NCBI RefSeq assembly: GCF_030272615.1
Contig: NW_026729182.1
Coordinates: 1 to 64,000 of the forward strand
Source: Cryptomeria japonica
Taxonomy: Eukaryota > Streptophyta > Pinopsida > Cupressales > Cupressaceae
Length of the DNA stretch: 64,000 nucleotides
Reading direction: 5' to 3'
Within the stretch, counting starts at the first letter, position 1. Each line of letters opens with the position of its first letter. The position numbers and the translations under genes are program-made. A model generated the notes under the pieces. That model was not told the DNA's origin. It worked only from the letters and a program-made list of their open reading frames with translations, and did not search any database. Of the stretch, positions 10,387 through 20,584 are shown in pieces.

Positions 10387-11179
10387 AGTAGCAAAAAGGG
10401 AAAAACACAAGATAGAGAGAGGCACAATCACACAAGACACCCCACCAAATTACTCAATCAAGAAACCCCCCCAAAATCATGATTTGGCACTTTATACTTA
10501 GTGCATGTACAATGGGCCACTTACAAAACAAAGAAAGGTGGACTTCTGATGTCAACTTTACAACTTATCAAAATGAGATATAAGAGACTTCAACAAATAC
10601 TGCTAGTGATCTAAACTGAGATCCAAGCAAAATACAATTAACAAATAGGCCAAAAAATGACCAAATATTGAAAGTACAATTTCTACTCAAAGTCACTGCA
10701 AAAAATGACAGATAATGAAAGAAGACAAAAAATTATGGACTTTCAAAAAAATGGCACCTGTAAAAGAGTCCATATGAGCCCAAACGATGCCTCCAAAGTT
10801 GTAAAAATCGGGATTTCACGATCAGAAAATTTTTGCACCACTATACCGATCACGAAATCCTACCCCAAAACAAAAAAAAATTGCTAGAAAAAAGGAGTCC
10901 GGATGAGTGAGATATCACTATTTGAAAATTGCCTGCAAAATTACAATTTCTGGAAAATTTCCGTCGCAGCTTCAAACTTCAACCTCTAGATTTGGCCTTC
11001 GATGTCCGATTTGGATGAAACAAAAGACAAAATTGACTTTATTGGACCTCCTCAATCCAATGATAACCTCATATTTGACCCATCAAGCTTCAATAATAAC
11101 CTGCAATATAAAGCTCCAAAATACACAACCCCAAATTGCATCAAATTTCTTTCAATTGGCAAACCAATGACACTGTAAT
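10387..11179 (-). other. Leader of the copia element
   Basis: About 790 bases between the primer site and gag. No gene; short open frames on either strand are unsupported. Confidence 0.5.
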
Positions 11180-11192
11180 GGCTCTAATACCA
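11180..11192 (-). promoter_or_regulatory. Primer-binding site, tRNA-Met type
   Basis: Minus strand TGGTATTAGAGCC directly abuts the LTR. It matches the usual initiator tRNA-Met site (TGGTATCAGAGC) except one C-to-T change. It fixes the element on the minus strand. Confidence 0.85.
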
Positions 11193-11651
11193 TGTGACAT
11201 TTTGCCAAGATCAAGAGGCAATGAAAATCATAAATAAGAGAGAACAAAATAGATGATAGGAATAAACTATATTCTATCAAAGATGAAAATACTGATAAAC
11301 TGGATCATCAATCGTTACATACAATGAATATGTCTACATATATAGGCAAGGCTATATGGATATGTGAGCACACAAACATGACATGTGGCTCAATAAGAAA
11401 CAAGGGTAGGTAGGAAATAGGTGTGGGTAGGTAGGAGAAACAATATGATATTCCACATGAGGTGGATCACCCACTGAATGTGGAATGTAACATCAAGATA
11501 AGTCCACAAAAGGTGGAAATTCTCCTACACACACTATCCCAATGTGTTAAAAACACCCAAGTGTCTCATACCCAAACTACTATGAAATGCATTTCCTAAG
11601 TAAAATTAAGTAAGGTGTAATAATATCCATGATGAATAATTATTTACACCA
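11193..11651 (-). repeat. 5' LTR of the copia element
   Basis: Plus strand begins TGTGACATTTTGCC and ends TATTTACACCA. About 94 percent identical by eye to 7391-7844. The same family is seen at 9150-9262 and from 63786. Confidence 0.85.
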
Positions 11652-13249
11652 ATAATTTTTAATTAAATGCATTTACAACTATACATTCAATTTAAATGTA
11701 CAATACAACTATATGAAATTTTTAATAGAATTTACTTCAATATTTATTGACTAGTCTGGTTGAATTTTTATTGTGAATGCGAATGCCACAGGTATTTAGT
11801 CAATCTTGTGTTCATACGTTAGGAAATTGTAAATAGTGCATGTCTTCCTTGTGTGGTTAGTCTAAGAAATTTTTTATTTATTATTTAATTTAATACATAT
11901 AAATCTTATTAAGTTGCACCAAAAATGGATGTTCAATCTATTGTTTATGATTCAAGAATCCTTTGAATATTTCAATTATTTGTAGCACTATGGTTGTGTT
12001 TAGTTAAGAAAAGAAATTAGTTACATTGAGATCTATTTTCTTATATGCGTTATTTTATTCTAATAGAATTTCAAGATGAGGATTTATAAACCATATTCCT
12101 TTCTTACCCCATCTTTTGATATTTTTTTTAAAATAAAATCTAAAATCAAAACAAATATTCAAAAGTGTAAAAAAATTATATATCTTACCTTGAGTGTTTG
12201 GTGTGAAATATTTGTCACTAACTTATAGTATTTCTCTATATATTAATATATATAAATAAATTAAATACCAATTTACATTATTTTTACTCTCCTTTTTTAT
12301 TAAAAAATATTTTTTTAATTATTTAAGTTATATGTCATAGATCAAATATAATGTGATGAAATAATCAATTAAATGTAATATAATAATTTTATTTATGCAA
12401 TCCATCCTTTCCATTTTCCTATATTGACATTATTTGATACATCTATCAATGTATAATAAATAAATATTTGTAATTAACTCATACTAATATAGTAGTGCAT
12501 TTAGTTCTATTCTTTTTACAATTTATTATGAAATCCAATTAATGATCTTGGAAATAAATATGAGATGTTGGCACTCACATTTTTTTTTCATTTATAACAA
12601 TCATTTAGCTTTAATATTTATATTTAAATATTTTAAAATAAACATGTTTGACTTAACTACTAATAAAATTATTTTCAAACAATTGATATCATCAATTGTG
12701 ATTTTCATTGGATTTATGTTATTTTACAATTTAGATTTGTTTAGATTTTTTTTAAACAATTCTACATGACTTTAGAAATAGTTAAATGATGTGGAGGAAA
12801 AACAAACTATTAAAAAAATGTTTTTTTGTTCATCTATTGTATTCAAAAAAGTTTTTTATGTGTAAAAATAATAAACCAAAATTTTTCATTTTGTATTTAA
12901 AAAATGTTCAATAAAAATTTCAAATTACTCAAAAGTTATTATGTGGAGAGTCTTCTAGATATTTAAGTATAATCAAACACATATGATTTATAGTTGTACA
13001 TGTATATGATTTATACTCAAGTATAATATAATAATAAACACATGCATATATATAAAGTATAATCTAACGTGCACATGATATAATCTGAATACATGGCAAT
13101 ATAAAGTAAGTCCAAGAATAAAATCTCAATATAAAGTAACTCTGAATACATAGCAATGTAAAGCAAGTCTGAATGTAGCAATACGTGCATGTCTAGATGA
13201 AATTATAGAATGCATATATAAAAATATAAACAGATGAGCTATAAAGTGG
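11652..13249. other. AT-rich intergenic DNA, no gene
   Basis: Very AT-rich with no supportable gene; the small open frame at 12542-12769 (+) is hydrophobic low-complexity and I do not accept it. About 13078-13190 has loosely repeated words (ATAAAGTAA...CTGAATACAT). Confidence 0.5.
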
Positions 13250-15110
13250 CCAATCAACATGCATCATGTCGGCCTCAAACAGAGCAACCATCTGAGTGAG
13301 AGTCCTGATGAGAGTCTGCATGTCTAATAGACCCCTGTAAAAGTAGAATTTATATTTAAATATTAAAAATATATCTAGACATGTATGAATATTAAATTTA
13401 AATAATCAAATAGACTAGAGTAAATTAAAATATATTCTAACACACATGTACTTACAAAATCCACAACTAACCTGTCCACTAGCAGGTGTAGCATCCAAAG
13501 CATCTCGCCTACGCACACGTGGCTCTGAACTCAAGCTAGGAGTGACATGAGGTACTGTTGTACATACACATTTATATTTTAGGATTTCTTTGAACAATAA
13601 ATGATACTTATTTAAAGTTATTTATTAAATCTTAAAAATTGCATGTACATCCTTTTAAAAATTATGCGCATGTACACACCTATGTATCAGGAGCCTATAT
13701 AGTCTGATCATCTCCTATGGTCATATCAACCACATCATTCATGCATGCATATCTCTCTCTACCTGTATGAATGATTGAGGAGTGTAAGGGGCTAACTATA
13801 TGACTAGGAATCGATGAAGTGTCTGATGTGAGTAGCATATCCATTAAACCATTCTGGCTTAGACCTCGTAACTACTTCTCAAATGAATCCAAGTCCTCAT
13901 TTGTGATATGGACTTGATCAGCCCTTATATGCTCCACTGCTTCAACAGAGTGATCTGTAGGTGGGTCACAAGAAGCATATGTAGAGTGATGAGAATGATG
14001 TGACCGTCTTGGCGTATGCGCGATGCAGTAGCCTGCATGTCTCTAAGAATCTCAACTCTAATAGCAGCCAATGGTATCCCAAGTCAAGATGAAATAAACC
14101 GATATGAATGTAAAAATTCCTCACATAGATACTGTGACATCTGTACATGTCTAGCACCTCCGTCTATAGCCACTACATCATCTGTCGAGGGGATGCCAAC
14201 AATAACATACTAATCTAAATCTCAGGCCACCCCATGACCGGAAGATGCATTTGTGGATGATCTGGAATGTTGTCGGCTCATCATATATCTACCCAACCCA
14301 TCTAATGATATGGTGGCTTTTATTGATGTAATATATTCAATCCTATTAATTGCTTCTCTTTATGAAACAATCACAACATGATCTATTGTGGGGGAGAGGG
14401 CCGGGGCTATCGCCAGAAATCTCTCACCAGCAAGCTCCCTATGTCTGGGTGGAGCTCTATCACACCTACAATATGCATCTCTATCAGCAATATTGCCCCT
14501 CCCCTATCCATAATATCTGGGAATGTCAAGGTAATTGGGTTTCAGCTAACAGTGAACCTCAACATAGACCTGTTGTGCAAAGTATAACATCATTTGGTCA
14601 TTATTAGGATAATGACCATGGGCAGCTAAGAAGCGTGGGTAAATCAACTCTGCAACCTGTGGATCAATGCATCGTGTCACCCGATATCCTCTCACCTTCT
14701 TCTTCTCCTGATATTGTGGAAAACATCTCTCCTTAATAGTTTCCTTCGAGATTGCCCCCAACACGTCCGCAAAGGAATGAGGACCCCTCACCTTAGCCCT
14801 CAACTGTCTATATATAGAATCTATAACCTATGGTGAAAATGAGGTGTGGCTAACTATATGATCCCTCAAAGACTATAAACTCCTAAAATGGATTCGCATG
14901 TACTCTTATATAGGCCATCAGTCTGTGGGTCATCTAAAATACCTCTCAATTTCCTCACCTCATGGTCACTACAATGGAAAATGGTATCGATATCAAGGAG
15001 AGGGTCCTTATCAGGAGCCCATGGAGGTGGATCGTAACCAGGAGCCTCTGCATCAAGATCTTGATAAAAAATAGGTACATGGCCCGGATCCTGATCCTCC
15101 ATCTATCTAG
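13250..15110 (-). pseudogene. Fragments of an unrecognised intron-containing gene
   Basis: Read right to left. 15102-14866 gives a 78-codon acidic, Pro-rich frame (GYDPPPWAPDKDPLL, then HCSDHEVRKLRGILDD). After stops, 14803-14546 gives 85 codons (ISKETIKERCFPQYQEKKK, RVTRCIDPQVAELIYP). A small exon-like piece near 13490-13560 ends in a good donor, CAG followed by GTTAGT, and another at about 13255-13340 reads as a short amphipathic helix after an acceptor-like TTTTACAG. Intermediate sequence is full of stops. I do not recognise the family; a DNA-transposon protein is possible. It lies immediately left of the hairpin array. Confidence 0.35.
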
Positions 15111-15149
15111 GTAGATCATAAAGTTAAAATTTATGTAAGCACACACACA

Positions 15150-15700
15150 TGAAGTGCATTCAATTTAAAACATTAAATTAAAATTAGTTAAATTATATAT
15201 AGAGAGAGAGATCATTAATCTTGAGCTCATTAACTTAAAATGTACACATATGACTTGTACTCAAATAATTCATCTATATACATGAAGTTCTGACATATTT
15301 TGTCTATATACATGAAGTTATCGCATAATTCAAATTTAAATAAATTATTTTAAAGAGTGCGAGAGGGAGATCATTAAAAATATATAAATTTATCTATATA
15401 TCACATACATACATTTTAAATTATTTAAACATTAATGAGAGAGAGAGGGAGATCATTTTCATGGCAGAGAGAGAGATATCATTAATTTCAAAGAGAGAAT
15501 CATTAAAGATATATACATGTACTAAATTAAAACATAATTTTTAAAAATTAAAACACATGCTGAGAAAATTAAGGGAAGAGAGCTCAAAAGACTAAATCAT
15601 GTACATGTATATACTAATTCAAATACATCCCGATTAAATTAAGGGACTTGAGAGAAAATCTTGACTAAATCACAATGTGAGAAGTATGTGGTCAAATAGG
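15150..15700. repeat. Loose GAGAGAGATCATTAA repeats
   Basis: At least five irregular occurrences of (GA)n followed by GATCATTAA or close variants between 15180 and 15510, in AT-rich sequence. No gene. Confidence 0.5.
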
Positions 15701-15725
15701 GTCCTCAGGGGTATATTATAAACAT

Positions 15726-17360
15726 TAGGATGTTATAAGGGCCATAAGTGGTCGTAAGGGGTCACACATGTCTTAGAACACATGTGTGACCCCTTAGGAC
15801 CACATATGACCCCTTTGGACACTTTGTGATGGACTAAGGGGTATGTCGTACACACATGATGTAATAAGGGGTCATATGTGGTCCTAAGGGGTCACACATG
15901 TGTTAGAAAAAACTGTCTGACCCCTTAGGACCACATATGACCCCTTAGGACACTATGTGACCTTAAGGGGTATGTCGTACACACTAGGATGTTATAAGGG
16001 GTCATATGTGCTCCTAAGGGATCACACATGTGTTAGAAAACATGTGTGACCCCTTATGACCACATATGAATCCTTAGGACACTATGCGATTCTAAGAGGT
16101 ATGTCGTACACACTAAGATATTATAAGGGGTCATATGTGGTCATAAGGGTCACGCATGTGTTAGAAAACATGAGTGGCCCCTTATGACTTCATATGATGT
16201 ATGACTTCATATGATGTTTTATGACACTATATGATCCTAATGGGTATGTTGTATACACTAGGATGTTATAAGGTGTCATATGTGGTCCTAAGGGGTTACA
16301 CATGTGTTAACACATGTGTGACCCCTTAGGACCACATATGACCCCTCAGGAGACTATGTGATGGACTAAGGGGATGTCGTACACACTGAGATATTATGGT
16401 GATATGTGGTTCTAAGGGGTCACACATGTGTTAGAACACATACGTGACCCCTTATGACCACATATGACCCCTTAGGACACTATGTGATCTTAAGGGGCAT
16501 GTCATACACACTAGGATGTCATAATGGGTCATATGTGGTCCTAATGGGTCACACATATGTTAGAACACATGCATGACCCCTTAGGACCACATATGACCCC
16601 TTAAGACACTATGTGATGGACTAAGGGGCATGTCATACACATTGGGATTTTACAAGGGGTCATATGTGGTTCTAAGGGGTCATGCATTTGTTAGAACACA
16701 TGTGTGACCCCTCAAGACCACATATGGACCCTTAGGACACTATGAGATCTTAAGGGGTATGCCATACACACTAGGATGTTATAAGGGGTCATATGTGGTC
16801 CTAAGGGGTCATGCATGTGTTAGAACACATCCGTGACCCCTTATGACCACATCTGACTCCTTAGGACACTATGTGATCTTAAGGGATATGTTATACACAT
16901 TAGTATGTTATAAGGGGTCATATGTGGTTGTAAGGGTTCACGCATGTGTTACCCCTTAGGACCACATATGACCCCTTATGATACTGTGTGATCCTAAGGG
17001 GTATGTTGTACACACTAGAATGTTATAAGAGGTCATATGTTGTCGTAACAGGTCACACATGTGTTAGAACACATGTGTGACCCCTTAGAACCATATATGA
17101 CCCCTTAGGACACTATGTGATCCTAAGGGGTATGCCGTATACACTAGGAGGTTATAAGGGGTCATATGTGGTCCTAAAGGGTCATGGAAGCGTTAACACA
17201 TGCGTGATGCCTTAGGACCACATATGACCCCTTAGGAAAGTATGTGATGGACTAAGGGGTACGTCGTACTCACTAGGATTTTATTAGGTGTCATATGTGG
17301 TTCTAAGGGGTCACACATGTGTTATAACACGTGCGTGACCCCTTAGGGGGTATGTGCAAG
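15726..17360. repeat. Tandem array of about 13 palindromic 128-bp units
   Basis: Units start near 15727, 15855, 15983, 16113, 16260, 16388, 16511, 16643, 16771, 16902, 17017, 17145 and 17274 (last one partial), mostly 123-131 bp, one of 147 bp with an internal duplication. Each unit contains two arms of about 37 bases, AAGGGGTCATATGTGGTC...CACATGTG and its reverse complement, separated by roughly TTAGAA. The array therefore can fold into about a dozen strong hairpins in DNA or RNA. The remaining third of each unit, after CACTATGTGAT, ends TACACACTAGGATGTT. No coding potential. A single related piece occurs near 18490-18535 (GACCCTTTAGGACACCATA). Confidence 0.9.
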
Positions 17361-18371
17361 ATCATGGTGTGCCAAAATAGGCCCTTAAGTGGCAATGAAA
17401 TTTTAAAAAATTAGAGTTATGCAACTTGACATGAAAATTTGAATAAGTTGTGAACATTATTTTAAAAATATGTAAGAAGAGAATCTATATAAAATTGAAT
17501 TTAGTTTCTAAGCTACTAGTTGTTTTTTGGAAAAAAAAAATCTTATTTGATGAAAATTTCAAATTTCAGTGCAATGGTACTAAAATTTCAGGAAAAACAT
17601 AAGAAGTAGGCTTATGTTTGACCACCCTAATCACATTCAAATAATAATATTTTTTTATAATATTTATAATATAAGTATAAGACTCATGCCCGGATGTGAC
17701 ACATATTTTTTAATAATTTTTTATAAAGTAAATAGTTATTTATGATTTTTTTACTACAGCTTTTCAGAAATTCAGAAACTCCTATGTCTGACCACCTTAA
17801 CTTGGTCAAAACCTTATGAAATTCATTTTTTTAATTTTTTTTCCCTATATTGGACGAAGCATAGGATGTGACGCATGTTTCAGATTCAAAAAATGTTATA
17901 CCGTTTGAAAGTTATGAGTGTTTTTCAATCAGTCTATCAATCAGGACTTTTATCAGAATTCAATTAGAAAATAAATAATAATTGTTGATTAAATTCGAAA
18001 TAAGACAAGCCTTATATTGTTGGAAAGATGAGAATTTCTTTAAAAAACCCTTTTCGTTTTATCATTTTTGGCTATAAAAAGAGTCACCAGCCACCAGTGT
18101 AAAGTCTGGAAAATCAAGGAATATTGAAAAACATGTTCTTTTTCAGTTGACTTTCTAGGCTTGTCACTTTCAAGCCAAATCTCAAGGGAAACCCGAGCCA
18201 AAATTTAAAATTAAAAATTTTTACAACATAAATCAGATATCCAATACAATCAGATACCCGATTTTAATAAGTAAATTCAATAACTAAATTTGCACTTAGT
18301 TAATCTATTATTTATTAATATATAATATATTAATATACAATATATTAATTTATAAATAAATTAGTATATGA
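17361..18371. other. Intergenic DNA, no gene
   Basis: AT-rich, no open frame I would accept. Nothing further recognised. Confidence 0.4.
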
Positions 18372-18411
18372 TATTAGGGAGAGGAAGAGGGGGGTGTGGG
18401 GGGGGGGGGGG

Positions 18412-18450
<39 letters not shown>

Positions 18451-18490
18451 GGGGAGAGGGGGAGGGGGGAGAGAGAGAGGGAGGGGGAAA
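18372..18490 (+). repeat. G-run and GA microsatellite
   Basis: A 16-17 base G run (about 18398-18414), then (GA)n, then alternating GGGGGAGG/GAGA. The plus strand is almost pure purine for about 115 bases, a potential G-quadruplex or triplex tract, and a likely place for assembly error. Confidence 0.85.
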
Positions 18491-18540
18491 GGGTCATATT
18501 GTATCCTATGACCCTTTAGGACACCATATGATCACTTAGG

Positions 18541-19185
18541 TGTCAAATTTATGTAAGCAATATTGGCATTGTTTTTTATATTATTCTAGACACCTAAAAG
18601 TTGCACAACAAATTAAGTGAATTTTATTCATTTAATTATCCCTATTTCTTCCAATTAATTAAATTAAGATTTAATTAATATCCCCACGTCTCTAAATTAG
18701 CCTATTAATCAAATTAAAGATTTGATTAATATTTCGCTTCTTCTATCCTAGCCATTTAATTAAATTTACATTTAATTAAAATCTATCTCATAGCCATTTA
18801 ATTAAAATTCCCCTTCTAGCCATTTTAATTAAATATACATTTAATTAAAACCCCTTTTGCATTTAAATAAATCTAAATTTATTTAAACCCCCCCCCCAAA
18901 ACTTGCAAAATCCTACAAATGCAAGTTGCAACCAACAGTTGAAATAAATCAATTTTATTTTAGTTAATTTCATTTTTCCCCACCCACTTGCAAAATCCTA
19001 CATCTCCCACTTGCCTCCTAAACCTCTTCTAGATCCTTCTAAATTCTTCTAAACTCTTTTAATTAGCCTAATCAACTCCTAATCATGTCCTTTCCCTAAA
19101 TTTGAGGAGGTCACTTCTCAAATCTAGAGGAAAGTCTTCTAAAAGCAATAAAAGCTTTATCCATTCAACAAGCTAACTTGTTGAG
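18541..19185 (+). mobile_element. Left part of a plus-strand LTR split by the Athila insertion
   Basis: Starts TGTCAAATTTATG and carries repeated TTTAATTAAA words typical of U3 regions. It continues after the Athila-like insertion at 30579, where TATAAATAGAG (31009) gives a plus-strand promoter. The insertion is flanked by TTGAG and TTGAT. Confidence 0.55.
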
Positions 19186-20489
19186 TGGTCGCGCCCACAA
19201 AAGGATATGAAAATCACAGTAAAACCTTCCCTGGGAATTGGGCATTCCAACAGGTGACCAATATCTCTCTCTGTAGACATTCATTTACTTGTCAAACCAG
19301 GGGACGTATACTTTAAATGGCGCAGCAAAATATATGCACTAGGAACTCATTTTGGTCAAATCTTAGCAGAAATACATACTGGAAAGAAATTCTACCTACG
19401 CTACAGGAAGGTAATGCAAAGCTCTTTAACTCAACTATGATTTGATTAAAACAGAAATTATGATAACTACAACTGAAACACAAACTATGAACTGGCCTTA
19501 TGCTGCAGGAACAGGCACAGTGATGGATTCCTTGTGCTGCAGGAGCAATGTAAAGCTGAGTTTGTATAAAAACTTTAAAGATGAAAGCAAAAAGAAGCTT
19601 AACAGGAAAGAACAACTAACTAACTAGCTACAGATACCTACTAAGTGGGCCCCCTTAGCAAGCATCTCCTTATTACGCAGATGCTAAACTCAAAACTTCA
19701 TTGAACTTTATTCATAAAAACAGAATGATATACATTATTTTGTTGATATGGAAACTAACAGCAAACTCTATCTCTCGTTAAACAAATTCTATATTTCATT
19801 ATCATATTGATTCTTACATGATATCTACTACTCTGATTCTATCTTATTCTAACTCTCCTCTCTCTCTTTTTCTCACACAGGAGGAGAACTTTATTTAAAA
19901 ACAGGAGAGCAACTAACTAACTAACTCCATCAAGGAAAGACATGGAAGTAAAATATATCCCCGAATCAAGGAACAAACTCCATAAATGAATTTATGCATT
20001 CAACCCGATCCAGAGAGAATCTAGCACTCCACTCTTTCTAGATTAACTGTCATTAAAATTATTTCCCATGGTTTCGGTCAAAGAGTCCTCGCCGGAGCTC
20101 CCTCAAAGTCGTGCAGGAAATGGACTTTACTGCAAGGCCGAGATCAGTTGCGCTTGACTCGATCGTTCTTCAACAACCTGCGAGACAAAAGGTAACATGC
20201 AACAGAAAAAGGCGTATGGCACATACATGATATCTATTCATTAATCACACATTTAAATCTACTTCATCATTCAAAAACTGTATACGATATACCAGTCATT
20301 TTAGGGAGTCAACGGGGCAATAAATGCAATGAAGTCAACACAATGAGCTGCAGGAATATAAAAGTATCTTGCTACAGGATATCCCAAAAAAGGTTTCAAC
20401 AAAGTCTGAACATCCATGAAATAACAAAAGTAAAGGCATTTAAAAGTTTATCATAACATCCAAATTATGAAAATATTTTAAGCTCATCA
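19186..20489 (-). repeat. 3' LTR of the Athila-like element
   Basis: Plus strand begins TGGTCGCGCCCACAAAAGG and ends AGCTCATCA. Many of the differences from the other LTR are transitions (for example ACAT/ACGT, CGCAG/CATAG). Small open frames inside are not genes. Confidence 0.95.
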
Positions 20490-20505
20490 CTGCCCCCTAC
20501 TTAGT
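20490..20505 (-). promoter_or_regulatory. Polypurine tract of the Athila-like element
   Basis: Minus strand AAGTAGGGGGCAG sits directly upstream of the 3' LTR (TGATGAGC...). This is the expected plus-strand primer. A near copy is at 23252-23268. Confidence 0.75.
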
Positions 20506-20584
20506 CCAATGCTGGTCCTCCAGCATTAACTTTCCTGGTGGTTTCTCTGAAGTCGGTGGTTGCTACATGACTTTGAAACGGATT

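Larger units (their letters stand above)
7391..11651 (-). mobile_element. Rearranged Ty1/copia element
   Basis: Two LTRs of about 455 bp bound the element (7391-7844 and 11193-11651). Read right to left it contains a tRNA-Met primer site, a copia-type gag and the start of a protease. At about 9263 the normal gene order stops: there is no integrase, RT or RNase H. Instead a 113-bp LTR fragment (9150-9262) joins to an unrelated acidic ORF (8422-9165) and an untranslated stretch before the 3' LTR. The LTRs differ at roughly 30 positions by eye (about 6 percent), so the element is old. No clean 5-bp target duplication is visible. Non-autonomous as it stands. Confidence 0.75.

Noticed and set aside
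7386..11656. Target-site duplication of the copia element
   Set aside because: Flanking 5-mers ATTTT and ATAAT do not match well enough to claim one.
14350..14607. Plus-strand 69- and 85-codon ORFs
   Set aside because: They overlap the more protein-like minus-strand frame and have no family features.
15726..17360. CRISPR array
   Set aside because: Regular spacing, but units are wholly repeated (no unique spacers), palindromic and in plant nuclear DNA.
19313..19627. ORFs inside the LTRs (also 29404-29718)
   Set aside because: Present in both LTR copies only because the LTRs are near-identical; no recognisable domain.
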